Shown piece after piece: positions 19,225 through 29,835 of a stretch of DNA of 64,000 bases (position 1 is its first letter; each line of letters opens with the position of its first letter). The position numbers and the translations under genes are program-made. Source of the stretch: Bradyrhizobium sp. SZCCT0148 (GTDB taxonomy: Bacteria; Pseudomonadota; Alphaproteobacteria; Rhizobiales; Xanthobacteraceae). The stretch covers positions 248,001-312,000 of the forward strand of contig NZ_JAFCKT010000002.1 in the NCBI RefSeq assembly GCF_018129985.1, given 5' to 3'. The notes below the pieces were generated by a model. The model had not been told where the DNA came from and did not search any database. It saw only the letters and a list, made by a program, of their open reading frames with translations.

Positions 19225-19842
19225 ATGACCGATCGAGACCGGCAACCCGAAGACACGACTGCTGCGACCGGCGAGCCCGTGGTGTCGAAGCCCTACATCA
19301 TGCCCGACGATCCCGAGCCCGGCTCGGTCGAGACGTTGCAGAAGGAAGCCGCCGAGGCGCGCGACCGCATGCTGCGGACGCTGGCCGAGATGGAGAATTT
19401 GCGCAAGCGCACCACCAAGGAGGTCGCCGACGCCCGCCTCTACGGCATCACCGGCTTTGCCCGCGACGTGCTCGACATCGCCGACAATCTCCAGCGCGCG
19501 CTCGATGCCGTTCCAGCCGAGGCTCGCGCCACGGCCGATCCGGGCCTGACCGCGCTGATCGAGGGTGTCGAGCTCACCGAGCGCTCGCTGCACAGCGCGC
19601 TCGAAAAGCACGGCGTGAAGAAGCTCGATCCGCAGGGCCAGAAGTTCGACCCGAACTTCCACCAGGCGATGTACGAAGTGCCTGATGCGTCGGTGCCGTC
19701 GGGCACCGTGGTGCAGATCATGCAGGCCGGCTACACGATCGGCGATCGCGTGCTGCGCCCGGCTCTGGTCGGCGTTGCCAAGGGCGGCGCGAAGCCCGCG
19801 CCGGCCGCCAACACCAACGAGCCGAACAGCGCGGCGAACTGA
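19225..19842 (+). CDS. grpE: GrpE nucleotide exchange factor
   Basis: A 205-residue cochaperone that releases ADP from DnaK. A long N-terminal helix (about residues 35-80, [23 protein letters not shown]) is followed by the beta-wing domain ([33 protein letters not shown]). The chosen ATG at 19225 gives the usual length; the open frame starts earlier at 19141. It lies 111 bases after hrcA. A weak heat-shock-like -35 (CTTGATTTT, 19140-19148) lies in that gap but lacks a convincing -10. dnaK is about 2.5 kb downstream, separated by two minus-strand genes. Confidence 0.95.
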   Translation: MTDRDRQPEDTTAATGEPVVSKPYIMPDDPEPGSVETLQKEAAEARDRMLRTLAEMENLRKRTTKEVADARLYGITGFARDVLDIADNLQRALDAVPAEARATADPGLTALIEGVELTERSLHSALEKHGVKKLDPQGQKFDPNFHQAMYEVPDASVPSGTVVQIMQAGYTIGDRVLRPALVGVAKGGAKPAPAANTNEPNSAAN

Positions 19843-19850
19843 TCGATTTT

Positions 19851-19889
19851 CATGGTGAGGGAGCGCGGTCGGCGCTCTCTCGCACCATG
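19851..19889. terminator. Hairpin between convergent grpE and the nicotinamidase-like gene
   Basis: A long imperfect inverted repeat (CATGGTGAGGGAGCGC at 19851-19866 with GCGCTCTCTCGCACCATG at 19872-19889) begins nine bases after the grpE stop, between convergent genes. There is no T-run on either strand, so it could act as a 3' stabiliser or as a Rho-assisted bidirectional terminator. Confidence 0.45.
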
Positions 19890-19912
19890 CAGTGCTGCCG
19901 CAGCGGGGCCTT

Positions 19913-19946
19913 CATCCTTCGAGGCGCGCGCGAAAAAGCGCGCTCC
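19913..19946. repeat. Truncated Bradyrhizobium-type palindromic repeat
   Basis: CATCCTTCGAG followed by GCGCGCGC and GCGCGCTCC resembles half of the palindromic repeat found at 27984-28119 (CATCCTTCGAGACGCCCGC and partner). It lacks the CTCAGGATGAGG half, so it looks like a decayed copy. Confidence 0.5.
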
Positions 19947-19976
19947 CCGTAAGCGTCTTGCAGACGTTCGCGCCGC

Positions 19977-20699
19977 TTACGCGCTCGCCGCGATATCCGC
20001 AGACTGAATTCGCTTGACGCCGGCCTTGGCCATATCGGCCCAGGCTTTGGCGAGCGATCCCTGATTGTCGATGCCGCGGCAGGCGTCCTCCACCACATAG
20101 ACCTCGAAGCCCGCCTTGCGCGCGTCGAGCGCGGTCCAGGCGACGCAGAAGTCCGTCGCGAGGCCCGCGACGAAGACGCGCTTGATCTTGCGGCCCTTGA
20201 GATAGCCGGCAAGGCCCGTCGAGGTCTTGCCGTCGGCTTCGAGGAAGGCCGAATAGCTGTCGACGTCCTTGTGAAAGCCCTTGCGGATGATCAGCTCGGC
20301 ATGCGGGATCGCGAGGTCCTTCGACAGCGAAGCGCCGTCGGTGCCCTGCACGCAATGGTCGGGCCACAGCACCTGCTTGCCGTAGGGAAGATCAACGGTC
20401 TCGAACGGCTTCTTGCCGGAATGCACCGACGCAAACGAGACGTGGCCCGGCGTATGCCAGTCCTGCGTCATCACCACGTTGGCAAACGCCTTCGAGATCT
20501 TGTTGATGACGGGCACCACCTGCTCGCCCTCTTTCACCGCGAGGCTGCCGCCGGGCAGGAAGCAGTTCTGCACGTCGATCACGAGCAGCGCGGATGCATC
20601 GTCCGGCTTGATCGATGCCGCTGCAAAGAGTGCGGTTGGCGCGAGAGTCGCAAGCGCCGTCGTTCCAAGCATTGCGAGGATTTGCCGTCGATCCAGCAT
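19977..20699 (-). CDS. pncA: Exported nicotinamidase/isochorismatase-family hydrolase
   Basis: A 240-residue cysteine hydrolase of the nicotinamidase/pyrazinamidase group. Family residues: catalytic Asp42 (LLVIDVQNCF), metal-site region DWHTPGHVSFAS, LWPDHCVQGTDGA and the nucleophile Cys in ATDFCVAW. Nicotinamidases deamidate nicotinamide to nicotinate for NAD salvage, normally in the cytoplasm. Here an N-terminal DRRQILAMLGTTALATLAPTALFA looks like a Tat or Sec signal, so the enzyme may act in the periplasm. GGAGGG lies about nine bases before the ATG at 20699; the open frame begins nine codons earlier. The gene and the next one interrupt the grpE-dnaK interval on the opposite strand. Confidence 0.87.
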   Translation of the reverse strand: MLDRRQILAMLGTTALATLAPTALFAAASIKPDDASALLVIDVQNCFLPGGSLAVKEGEQVVPVINKISKAFANVVMTQDWHTPGHVSFASVHSGKKPFETVDLPYGKQVLWPDHCVQGTDGASLSKDLAIPHAELIIRKGFHKDVDSYSAFLEADGKTSTGLAGYLKGRKIKRVFVAGLATDFCVAWTALDARKAGFEVYVVEDACRGIDNQGSLAKAWADMAKAGVKRIQSADIAASA

Positions 20700-20818
20700 C
20701 GTTCGCCTCCCTCCAGGATGATCCAACGGGAGGCAAGCCTAGTTCCGTTCGTACACGAACAGAAGCCCGAAAATGCGGCCGGCCTTGGCGAGGGGTTGGG
20801 CTGACAAGCCCACGCACC

Positions 20819-20855
20819 GTCATTCCGGGGCGCGCAAAGCGCGAGCCCGGAATTC
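20819..20855. repeat. Palindromic intergenic repeat (CATTCCGGGGCGCG type)
   Basis: CATTCCGGGGCGCGC pairs with GCGCGAGCCCGGAATTC around a short AAA loop. The same sequence type recurs at 50276-50381. It lies upstream of the nicotinamidase-like gene. A second decayed palindrome-like stretch (GTATGGGTCCCCGCC through GAGGATGACA) continues to about 20960. Confidence 0.7.
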
Positions 20856-20977
20856 ATAAGCACAGGGAAGAGTTTGGCGATACCTTCTGCAACCGCGAGA
20901 TCACGCGGTATGGGTCCCCGCCCCCGTGCGCAATAGCGTACTAGGCGAGGATGACACCGAATGCGGTGCGTAGCGCC

Positions 20978-21919
20978 TCAGCCCTTCGGCTGAATCCCGT
21001 CGCGCACGGCGCGGAAGCGGGTGAAGGCGGCCGGCCACTGGTCGCGGGGAGCGCTGGCGACGATGCGCAGCGAGGCGCCGCCGGTCGAGAAGCGGATCCA
21101 CTGCACCACGGTGACCGGCACCTTGTCCTTGCCGCTGACGCCGTCGATCCGGGTCTCGAAGCCCTGCTGGCCGTTGATGCGGATCGGCTCGGACATGGTG
21201 ACCCGCGATTCCCGCACGCCGGGGATCTGCAGCGCCGCCTCCTGGGCGAAGCGGGCACGGTCGTCGGCCTGCTGCGGCGTGGCGCCGATCAGGCCGAGGA
21301 TCATGAACGGCTTCGACTCATAGCCGGAGCTCTCGTCGCCGTCGGCCAGGATGATGCTCGAGCCCGGCGCCAGCGTGCGGATGTCCTTGAACTCGGCGAG
21401 GTCGGTGATCTTGAACGGCATCAAGCCGATCTGCTCCTCTGCCGAGACCTGCTTGCGGGTGGTGGTGCTCGCAAACATCTGCCGCACCGCTTCATCCGTG
21501 TAGATCTTGGTCGCATTCTCCGGCACCTGCACCGCGACATAGCCGGAGAAGCCGGCGCCCGGCACGATCATCGAATAGCGCTTCACCGGCGTGTCGCCGG
21601 CCTTGCCGCTCTCGGTGGTGAAATAGGCGAGGCCCGCGGGCGTCTCGATCTTGTCCTGCTTGACGCCGCCCGTGCCAGCCGGATTGGAATTGAAGGCGCT
21701 CACGACCTCGCCATAGGCCGCCGGCGGCAGCTCGGTGATCAGCACCTTGACGTTGCCGTCCTCGCTCTCGAAGCCGGGAAAGGTTTTTGCCGTGCTGAGT
21801 CCGACCAGCGGCACCATGCCGAGGCGCAAGCCGGGTGGAAACACGACGTCGGCGGCGAGGGCCGGAAACGCGGAGGCAATCAGCAGGGCGAGCGCGGCGA
21901 GGGGACGGATCAGCTTCAT
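20978..21919 (-). CDS. Exported protein of unknown function
   Basis: A protein of about 313 residues with a clear Sec signal peptide (MKLIRPLAALALLIASAFPALA). The mature part has no motif I recognise. It is a repeat-free, beta-rich-looking sequence with one segment (PVTVVQWIRFSTGGASLRIVA) near the C terminus. I chose the ATG at 21919; an overlapping GTG two codons earlier (21925) is possible. It diverges from dnaK, with 394 bases between the starts. Confidence 0.75.
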   Translation of the reverse strand: MKLIRPLAALALLIASAFPALAADVVFPPGLRLGMVPLVGLSTAKTFPGFESEDGNVKVLITELPPAAYGEVVSAFNSNPAGTGGVKQDKIETPAGLAYFTTESGKAGDTPVKRYSMIVPGAGFSGYVAVQVPENATKIYTDEAVRQMFASTTTRKQVSAEEQIGLMPFKITDLAEFKDIRTLAPGSSIILADGDESSGYESKPFMILGLIGATPQQADDRARFAQEAALQIPGVRESRVTMSEPIRINGQQGFETRIDGVSGKDKVPVTVVQWIRFSTGGASLRIVASAPRDQWPAAFTRFRAVRDGIQPKG

Positions 21920-22180
21920 GGGCACTCTGATTGGTTCACATTGAGGCCGTTCGATGGTCGGCGACCGGGCCGCATTGTCGCGCGAGGCAGCCGTGGCGGC
22001 GGTCCGGCCGGTCCGCCTTTTACCGGGTTTGGGCTTGCGGCAACAGGGCGGGCGGGCTTGCGGTAGCGGGGGCTTGCTGATGCCTGAACCTGTTAATAAT
22101 TCCTCACCCGCAAGGGCGGTGAAGCCCGGATATCATCATCCAAAACCCAATGTTTTCGCGGCAGAAACCTAGCTGCGGTC
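21920..22180. other. Intergenic region upstream of dnaK
   Basis: The distal part of the 394-base divergent region between the unknown exported gene and dnaK. No ORF is convincing. It contains CACCCGCAAGGGCGGTG (22107-22123), a short imperfect inverted repeat, and an AT-rich stretch (CTGTTAATAATTCC). It presumably carries the minus-strand promoter. Confidence 0.45.
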
Positions 22181-22211
22181 CTTGCGGGCCCCTCCCCCCC
22201 TCCTATATGAG
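22181..22211 (+). promoter_or_regulatory. RpoH (sigma32)-type heat shock promoter of dnaK
   Basis: A -35-like CTTGCGG (22181-22187) is followed after 14 bases by CCTATATGAG (22202-22211), which matches the alphaproteobacterial RpoH -10 pattern CYTATNTNNG at every fixed position. The expected transcript starts near 22218 and leaves a leader of about 95 bases before the dnaK ATG. The spacer is very C-rich (eight or more consecutive C). Heat-shock sigma control of dnaKJ is known in Bradyrhizobium japonicum; this placement is from the sequence. Confidence 0.75.
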
Positions 22212-22313
22212 CGTCAACCATCGCAATATCGCGAATGTTTGATCTTAGGGGGTTGCGGTTCGGGTGCCTTCTGGGCCCAGCCAACCTGCCGCAAAAAGAA
22301 GGATATCAGGACC

Positions 22314-24215
<1,902 letters not shown>

Positions 24216-24262
24216 TCCCGAGAGGGTCATGATGCGGACGGCTTGGACCCCACACGCTCTAC

Positions 24263-24319
24263 CGGCCTCCCCCTTCGCGGGGGAGGCCGCCGTGTCGGGA
24301 CGGGCGGGCGGTTCGCCCG
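24263..24319 (+). promoter_or_regulatory. Tandem hairpins in the dnaK-dnaJ intergenic region
   Basis: The first hairpin is a perfect 11-base-pair stem, CGGCCTCCCCC (24263-24273) with GGGGGAGGCCG (24279-24289), around TTCGC. A second, CGGGCG (24305-24310) with CGCCCG (24314-24319), has a three-base loop. Neither is followed by a T-run. They could be mRNA stabilisers or partial terminators that lower dnaJ relative to dnaK. Confidence 0.6.
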
Positions 24320-24459
24320 TTACGATCGATCAATTCCCAGCCGTTATGCTCAACGCCGCCAGGCGGCTCTCTGCCGCCAGGCAGAAGGCCGCCTATATCT
24401 TCGCGTGGCGCCGTCGTTTTGCTCCGACTTGAATCGCGATTGGATAGACCGAGTCCCAT

Positions 24460-25590
24460 ATGTCCACGTCCACCAAGCGCTGCTATTACGAAACCCTCGA
24501 AGTCGAACGCGATGCCGACGAATCCGTCCTGAAATCGTCGTTTCGCAAGCTGGCCATGAAGTTTCACCCCGACCGCAATCCCGGGGACGACACCAGCGAA
24601 GTCAAGTTCAAGGAGATCAACGAGGCCTACGAGGTCCTCAAGGACAAGGACAAGCGCGCCGCGTATGACCGTTACGGCCATGCCGCCTTCGAACAGGGCG
24701 GCGGCGGTGGTGCCGGCTTCGGTGCGGGCTTCGCCTCGTCCTTCTCCGACATTTTCGAAGATCTGTTCGGCATGGCCGGGCAGCGCGGTCGCGGCGGCCG
24801 CGAGCGCGGCGCCGACCTGCGCTACAACATGGAAATCACGCTCGAGGAAGCCTTCGGCGGCAAAACCGCTCAGATCGAGATTCCGGTTTCGGTCACCTGC
24901 GAGGCCTGCTCGGGGATCGGCGCCAAGGCCGGGACCAAGCCGAAGACCTGTTCGACCTGCGGTGGCGCCGGCCGCGTGCGGCAGTCGCAGGGCTTCTTCA
25001 CGCTGGAGCGGACCTGTCCGGGCTGCCAGGGCCGCGGCCAGATGATCGAGGATGCCTGCCCGTCCTGCTCGGGCCAGGGCCGCGTCACCCGCGAGCGTAA
25101 TCTTTCGGTCAACATTCCCCCGGGCGTCGAGGACGGCACGAGGATCAGGCTCGCCGGCGAGGGCGAGGCCGGGGTCCGCGGTGGTCCGCCCGGCGACCTC
25201 TACATCTTCCTGTCGCTGACCCAGCACCAGTTCTTCCAGCGCGACGGCGCCGATCTGCATTGTCGTGTGCCGATCTCGATGGTGACAGCCGCCCTCGGCG
25301 GCGAATTCGAGGTGCCGACCATCGAAAAGGGCAAGACCAAGGTGAAGGTGCCGGCCGGGACCCAGTCGAACCGCCGATTCCGCATTGCATCAAAGGGCAT
25401 GCCGGTGCTGCGGTCGCGCCAGATGGGCGACATGTATGTTCAGGTCGTGGTCGAGACCCCGCAGAACCTCACCAAGAAACAGCAGGAATTGCTGGCCGAG
25501 TTCGAAAAGCTGTCAAGCGGCAACACGCAGCCGGAGTCCGAGGGCTTCTTCGCCAAGGTTAAGGATTTCTTCGGTAATCGGGCGAGTTGA
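24460..25590 (+). CDS. dnaJ: Molecular chaperone DnaJ
   Basis: A 376-residue class I Hsp40. The J domain (residues 1-75) has HPD in [11 protein letters not shown]-rich region follows ([12 protein letters not shown]), then four CxxCxGxG-type zinc-binding repeats ([32 protein letters not shown]), then the C-terminal substrate-binding domains. It stimulates the DnaK ATPase and delivers clients. The 244-base gap after dnaK has strong hairpins but no obvious separate promoter. Confidence 0.98.
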   Translation: MSTSTKRCYYETLEVERDADESVLKSSFRKLAMKFHPDRNPGDDTSEVKFKEINEAYEVLKDKDKRAAYDRYGHAAFEQGGGGGAGFGAGFASSFSDIFEDLFGMAGQRGRGGRERGADLRYNMEITLEEAFGGKTAQIEIPVSVTCEACSGIGAKAGTKPKTCSTCGGAGRVRQSQGFFTLERTCPGCQGRGQMIEDACPSCSGQGRVTRERNLSVNIPPGVEDGTRIRLAGEGEAGVRGGPPGDLYIFLSLTQHQFFQRDGADLHCRVPISMVTAALGGEFEVPTIEKGKTKVKVPAGTQSNRRFRIASKGMPVLRSRQMGDMYVQVVVETPQNLTKKQQELLAEFEKLSSGNTQPESEGFFAKVKDFFGNRAS

Positions 25591-25678
25591 CTCGGCTTGA
25601 CCATGCCGCCTTCGGCCTATACGTCTTTATGACCATTTTCTGACACGCCGCGGTCCTGCGGTCCCGTTCGGTCCTGAC

Positions 25679-26278
25679 ATGCCATTGCCATCGTCCGCGC
25701 GTGCGTTGAAGAAGCCTCGTCTCGATGACGAGGTGCGCTTCCTCAGATCATGGATCGAAAAGCCCCTGCACATGGGCGCCGTGATGCCGTCGGGCAAGCT
25801 GCTGGCCCGGACCATGGCCCATTACGTCGATGTCGATTCAGACGCGCCCGTGGTCGAGCTCGGACCCGGCACCGGCGCCATCACCTCGGCGCTGGTCGAG
25901 CGCGGTGTCGATCAGAAGCGGCTCGTCCTCGTCGAATACAATCCTGGTTTCTGCGCGCTGCTGCGCGACCGCTATCCGCAGGCCAAGGTGGTGCAGGGCG
26001 ATGCCTATCGCCTGCGTGACACGCTCTGGAACGTTCTGAGCGCGCCGGCCTCCGCGGTCGTCTCCGGTCTGCCGCTGGTTACAAAACCGATGCTGACGCG
26101 ACTCCGGCTGATCCGCGACGCCTTCACGGCGCTTGCGCCCGGCGCTCCCTTCGTTCAGTTCACCTACGCGGTGGTGCCGCCGATCCCGAAATCGCTGCCC
26201 GGCGTGTCCACAGAGGCGTCGGAGCGGATCTGGATGAACCTTCCGCCCGCCCGCGTCTGGGTGTATCGCAAGGACTAA
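25679..26278 (+). CDS. pmtA: Phospholipid N-methyltransferase PmtA
   Basis: A 199-residue SAM-dependent methyltransferase that methylates phosphatidylethanolamine toward phosphatidylcholine. The SAM-binding motif I is VVELGPGTGAITSALVERG (about residues 58-76), with motif II-like KVVQGDAYRL. The N-terminal RFLRSWIEKPLHMGAVMPSGKLLA matches the rhizobial short PmtA group. In Bradyrhizobium japonicum, pmtA lies directly downstream of dnaJ, the same order as here, which supports the name. The gap to dnaJ is 88 bases. Confidence 0.92.
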   Translation: MPLPSSARALKKPRLDDEVRFLRSWIEKPLHMGAVMPSGKLLARTMAHYVDVDSDAPVVELGPGTGAITSALVERGVDQKRLVLVEYNPGFCALLRDRYPQAKVVQGDAYRLRDTLWNVLSAPASAVVSGLPLVTKPMLTRLRLIRDAFTALAPGAPFVQFTYAVVPPIPKSLPGVSTEASERIWMNLPPARVWVYRKD

Positions 26279-26335
26279 TTCCGCCGGCTGTCTCTCATGC
26301 GCGGCGGGCTCGTTTCGCCGAACGCATGAAAACGG

Positions 26336-26914
26336 ATGTCCGCACCCAAAATCCTGGTCATTCCCGGCTCGCTGCGCACCGGTTCGCACAATGCGAAGCT
26401 GGCGGCGGTCGCCGCCTATGAATTCGCCCGGGCCGGCGTCGACGTCACCCGCATCTCGCTCGCCGATTTTCCGCTGCCGATCTACGATGGCGATCTCCAG
26501 GCCAAGTCCGGGGTGCCCAAGCACGCGGTCAATCTCAAGCGCATGATCGGCACGCATCACGGCGTGCTGGTCGTCTCGCCCGAATACAACGCCTCGGTGC
26601 CGCCGCTGCTCAAGAACGCGATCGACTGGGTCAGCCGCGTGCAGGATCCGCACGAGGCGTGCGGCGAGGTGTTCCGCAACCGTGCCTTTGCCCTCGCCGG
26701 CGCCTCGCAGAGCCGGCTCGGCGCGGCCCGCGCGCTGCAGGCGCTCAGGCTGATCCTGACCTCCTGCCAGGCCAACGTGATTGCCAGCCAGCTCACGCTC
26801 GCCTTTGCCGACCAGGCCTATGACGATATGGACAGGCTCAAGAACGAGGCCGACATCGCCGCGATGAAGGAGCTGGTGGCGCAGTTGATCGACATTTCCC
26901 AACGCATGATGTGA
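26336..26914 (+). CDS. NADPH-dependent FMN reductase family protein
   Basis: A 192-residue flavodoxin-like reductase. The FMN phosphate loop is PGSLRTGSHNAKLA near the N terminus, and VVSPEYNASVPPLLKNAIDW is the flavin-contact segment typical of NADPH:FMN and azoreductase-like enzymes. It may reduce free flavin or quinone-like substrates; the specific substrate is unknown. It lies 6 bases upstream of pyrF on the same strand, suggesting co-transcription. Confidence 0.9.
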   Translation: MSAPKILVIPGSLRTGSHNAKLAAVAAYEFARAGVDVTRISLADFPLPIYDGDLQAKSGVPKHAVNLKRMIGTHHGVLVVSPEYNASVPPLLKNAIDWVSRVQDPHEACGEVFRNRAFALAGASQSRLGAARALQALRLILTSCQANVIASQLTLAFADQAYDDMDRLKNEADIAAMKELVAQLIDISQRMM

Positions 26915-26920
26915 GGTGAC

Positions 26921-27631
26921 ATGACGCCAGCCGAGATCGCCCCCAAGGACCGCCTGATCGTCGCGCTCGACCTGCCCAGCGTCGATGCCGCGGAGGCGAC
27001 CATCAATCGTCTCGGCGACAGTGTCACCTTCTACAAGATCGGTTATCGGCTCGCTTATGCCGGCGGGTTGCCGCTGGTCGGCAAGCTCGCCGACAAGGGC
27101 AAGAAGGTGTTTCTCGATCTCAAGCTGCACGACATCGGCAACACCGTGATGCAGGGCGTCGAGAGCATCACGAGGCTCGGCGCCACCTTCCTCACCGTGC
27201 ACGCCTATCCGCAGACCATGAAGGGCGCGGTCGAGGGCCGCGGCAATTCGAACCTGAAGATCCTCGCCGTCACGGTGCTGACCTCTTACAACGAGGACGA
27301 TCTGCATGCGGCCGGCTATCGGCTCGGCATCTCCGAACTGGTCGAGGCGCGCGCGCAGCAGGCGCAGGTGCTTGGCATCGACGGCCTCGTCTGCTCGCCG
27401 GAGGAAGTCGGCAATTTGCGCAAGATCGTCGGTCACCAGATGAGCCTCGTCACCCCCGGCATCCGGCCGGCGGGTTCGGCGACCGGTGACCAGAAGCGCA
27501 TCATGACGCCGAGCCGTGCGATCACGGCGGGCGCCGATTATCTCGTCGTCGGGCGGCCGGTGCTGGAAGCCGCCGACCCCAAGGCCGTCGCAGAGGCAAT
27601 CCATGCCGAGATCGCGCAAGCGCTCGGTTGA
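26921..27631 (+). CDS. pyrF: Orotidine 5'-phosphate decarboxylase
   Basis: A 236-residue enzyme for the last step of UMP synthesis. The catalytic Lys/Asp motif [11 protein letters not shown] is present at about residues 66-76, along with LIVALDLPS at the N terminus and TPGIRP plus YLVVGRPV at the phosphate-binding end. It follows the FMN reductase gene by 6 bases; the DUF1330 gene follows after 21 bases. Confidence 0.97.
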   Translation: MTPAEIAPKDRLIVALDLPSVDAAEATINRLGDSVTFYKIGYRLAYAGGLPLVGKLADKGKKVFLDLKLHDIGNTVMQGVESITRLGATFLTVHAYPQTMKGAVEGRGNSNLKILAVTVLTSYNEDDLHAAGYRLGISELVEARAQQAQVLGIDGLVCSPEEVGNLRKIVGHQMSLVTPGIRPAGSATGDQKRIMTPSRAITAGADYLVVGRPVLEAADPKAVAEAIHAEIAQALG

Positions 27632-27652
27632 GCAACAACAGGGAGAAGAACA

Positions 27653-27964
27653 ATGGCAAAAGGCTACTGGATCGGACGGGTCGATGTGAGCAATGACGAG
27701 GGCTACAAGCCCTACGCCGTTGCCAACGGTCCGATCTTCAAGAAATGGGGCGGCCGCTTCGTCGTCCGCGCCGGCAAGTTCACCACCGTCGAAGGCGCCA
27801 GCCGCACCCGCAACGTCGTGATCGAATTCCCGGACTACGAGACCGCGATCGCCTGCTACAATTCTCCGGAATACCAGGCCAACATCAAGGTGCGCCAGCC
27901 GCACTCGATCGCCGACCTCATCATCATCGAGGGCTATGACGGCCCGCAGCCGTCGGACGGCTGA
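27653..27964 (+). CDS. DUF1330 domain-containing protein
   Basis: A 103-residue member of the DUF1330 dimeric alpha/beta-barrel family (GYWIGRVDVSNDEGYKPY, FVVRAGKFTTVEG, VVIEFPDYETAIACYNSPEYQ). The function is unknown; the fold resembles small heme- or ligand-binding barrels. A GGGAGAAG Shine-Dalgarno lies a few bases before the ATG. It probably belongs to the pyrF transcription unit. Confidence 0.92.
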   Translation: MAKGYWIGRVDVSNDEGYKPYAVANGPIFKKWGGRFVVRAGKFTTVEGASRTRNVVIEFPDYETAIACYNSPEYQANIKVRQPHSIADLIIIEGYDGPQPSDG

Positions 27965-27983
27965 GGCACGATCTGCGCGCGCG

Positions 27984-28119
27984 CCTCGTCCTTCGAGACG
28001 CCCGCCTATGGCGGGCTCCTCAGGATGAGGCTAAGCGGCGGCGGTGCCCGTTGAACGCGTAGCCACATACTCCGACCTCATCCTGAGGGCCCGCCGCAGG
28101 CGGGCGTCTCGAAGGATGG
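27984..28119. repeat. Inverted pair of palindromic intergenic repeats
   Basis: Two copies of one palindromic unit face each other. Copy 1 (27984-28030) runs CCTCGTCCTTCGAGACG ... CTCCTCAGGATGAGG; copy 2 (28076-28119) is its reverse complement, CCTCATCCTGAGGGC ... GTCTCGAAGGATGG. Each forms its own GC hairpin (CGCCCGCC with GGCGGGC). Such BIME-like pairs are frequent between Bradyrhizobium genes. It lies between the DUF1330 gene and dapB. Confidence 0.85.
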
Positions 28120-28198
28120 CCGCAGGCGGCACTGCCTGATCCCCTCGGTTGCCGGAACTGCATCCCCCGGCTAAAACGGCCCCGGAGAGGATCACACC

Positions 28199-29014
28199 AT
28201 GTCCGACATGCGCCTGATTGTTGCTGGAGCCGGTGGCCGGATGGGCCGCGCGCTGGTGCGGGCGATCGGCGAAAGCAAAGGCGCGGTGCTGGCGGGCGCG
28301 CTGGAGATGCCGGGCTCGGAGCTGCTCGGCAAGGACGCCGGTGTGCTCGCAGGCCTGCCGGCCAACGGCATCAAGCTCTCCGCCGACCTCTGGGCGATGT
28401 CGAAGGAGGCCGATGGCATCCTCGACTTCACCGTGCCGGCCGCGACCATCGCCAATGTCGCGATCGCCGCCGAGCGCGGTATCGTGCATGTCGTCGGCAC
28501 CACCGGATTGTCCGGCTCCGACAATGCCGTGATCAAGAGCGTCACCAATCGCGCCATCGTGGTGCAATCAGGCAATATGAGCCTGGGCGTCAATCTGCTG
28601 GCGGCCGTGGTCAAGCGCGTTGCCAAGGCGCTCGACCAGAGTTTTGATATCGAGATCGTCGAGACCCATCATCGCATGAAGGTCGATGCGCCATCCGGCA
28701 CGGCGCTGATGCTGGGACAGGCCGCTGCCAGCGGTCGCGGCGTCACCCTCGACGACCATTCCGAGCGCGGCCGTGACGGCATCACCGGCGCGCGCAGGCC
28801 GGGCAATATCGGCTTCGCCTCGTTGCGCGGCGGCACCGTCGCCGGCGATCACAGCGTCACCTTCCTCGGGCCGTTCGAGCGCCTGACGCTGTCGCATCAG
28901 GCCGAGGACCGCATGCTGTTCGCCCACGGCGCGCTGAAGGCGGCACTTTGGGCGCACGGCAAGAAGCCGGGGCATTACTCCATGGCCGACGTGCTCGGCT
29001 TGTCTGACATTTGA
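28199..29014 (+). CDS. dapB: 4-hydroxy-tetrahydrodipicolinate reductase
   Basis: A 271-residue NAD(P)H-dependent reductase of the lysine/diaminopimelate pathway. The Rossmann motif is [16 protein letters not shown] and the catalytic and substrate segment is [19 protein letters not shown], with the conserved His-His and Lys. The C-terminal [11 protein letters not shown] fits the family. The start ATG directly follows ATCACACC. It precedes gpmA, 80 bases apart across an inverted repeat. Confidence 0.96.
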   Translation: MSDMRLIVAGAGGRMGRALVRAIGESKGAVLAGALEMPGSELLGKDAGVLAGLPANGIKLSADLWAMSKEADGILDFTVPAATIANVAIAAERGIVHVVGTTGLSGSDNAVIKSVTNRAIVVQSGNMSLGVNLLAAVVKRVAKALDQSFDIEIVETHHRMKVDAPSGTALMLGQAAASGRGVTLDDHSERGRDGITGARRPGNIGFASLRGGTVAGDHSVTFLGPFERLTLSHQAEDRMLFAHGALKAALWAHGKKPGHYSMADVLGLSDI

Positions 29015-29016
29015 AC

Positions 29017-29065
29017 GAGCATGATCCGGAAAAGTGTGAAGCGGTTTTCCGACAAGATCATGCTC
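29017..29065. repeat. Rhizobial GAGCATGATC inverted repeat
   Basis: GAGCATGATCCGGAAAAG begins two bases after the dapB stop and closes with GATCATGCTC at 29056-29065. The element (GAGCATGATCCGGAAAAGTG ... GGTTTTCCG ... GATCATGCTC) is a common rhizobial intergenic palindrome. It lies within the likely dapB-gpmA transcript and could form a hairpin there. Confidence 0.85.
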
Positions 29066-29094
29066 AAAACAATAAACTAGATGGAAAGCAGTCG

Positions 29095-29718
29095 ATGAGT
29101 GAACGTCTCCTCGTGCTCGTGCGCCACGGCCAGAGCGAATGGAATCTGAAGAACCTGTTCACGGGGTGGAAGGATCCCGATCTCACCGAGCTCGGCGTCA
29201 AGGAGGCCACGGAAGCCGGCCGCAAGCTGAAGGCGCAGGGGCTTCAGTTCGACGTCGCCTATACTTCGGTGCTGACGCGCGCGCAGCACACGCTCGATCT
29301 CATTCTCGGCGAGCTCGGCCAGAAGGGCCTGCCGACGATGAAGAACCTCGCGCTCAACGAGCGCGACTACGGCGATCTCTCCGGCCTCAACAAGGACGAC
29401 GCCCGCAAGAAATGGGGCGAGGAGCAGGTGCTGATCTGGCGCCGCTCCTACGACGTGCCGCCGCCTGGCGGCGAAAGCCTGAAGGACACGCTGGCGCGGG
29501 CATTGCCGTACTATGTACAGGAGATCCTGCCCGGCGTGCTCAACGGCAAGCGCACGCTGGTCGCCGCCCACGGCAATTCGCTGCGCGCGCTGATCATGGT
29601 GTTGGAAAAGCTGTCGCCCGAGGGCATATTGAAGCGCGAGCTCGCCACGGGCGTGCCGATCATCTACCGCCTCAACGCGGATTCGACGGTGGCGTCGAAG
29701 CTGGATCTGGCGGGTTAG
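29095..29718 (+). CDS. gpmA: 2,3-bisphosphoglycerate-dependent phosphoglycerate mutase
   Basis: A 207-residue glycolytic mutase. The phosphohistidine motif is [12 protein letters not shown] and the family signature [14 protein letters not shown] follows, with [22 protein letters not shown] and the second catalytic His in [11 protein letters not shown]. It is shorter than the E. coli enzyme (about 250 residues), as usual in rhizobia. GGAAAG lies about eight bases before the ATG at 29095; the open frame extends upstream through the repeat. Confidence 0.95.
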   Translation: MSERLLVLVRHGQSEWNLKNLFTGWKDPDLTELGVKEATEAGRKLKAQGLQFDVAYTSVLTRAQHTLDLILGELGQKGLPTMKNLALNERDYGDLSGLNKDDARKKWGEEQVLIWRRSYDVPPPGGESLKDTLARALPYYVQEILPGVLNGKRTLVAAHGNSLRALIMVLEKLSPEGILKRELATGVPIIYRLNADSTVASKLDLAG

Positions 29719-29835
29719 GCGAGATCTCGAGGGTGGCCAAGGCGTAGCGTGCCCCCGGAGCGTCAGCGACTTGAGACAGATCGTTGGCACGGCGCTACGC
29801 GCCTTTGCCGACCCTGCGGCAGTGTGCCTTTGCGC

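Noticed and set aside
22212..22313. ROSE-type or other RNA thermometer in the dnaK leader
   Set aside because: ROSE elements in Bradyrhizobium precede small heat-shock genes. The leader here has no matching hairpin sequence around the Shine-Dalgarno, and an RpoH promoter explains control.
27984..28119. CRISPR-like or transposon terminal repeats
   Set aside because: The repeats are isolated inverted pairs with no regular spacers and no cas or transposase genes nearby.
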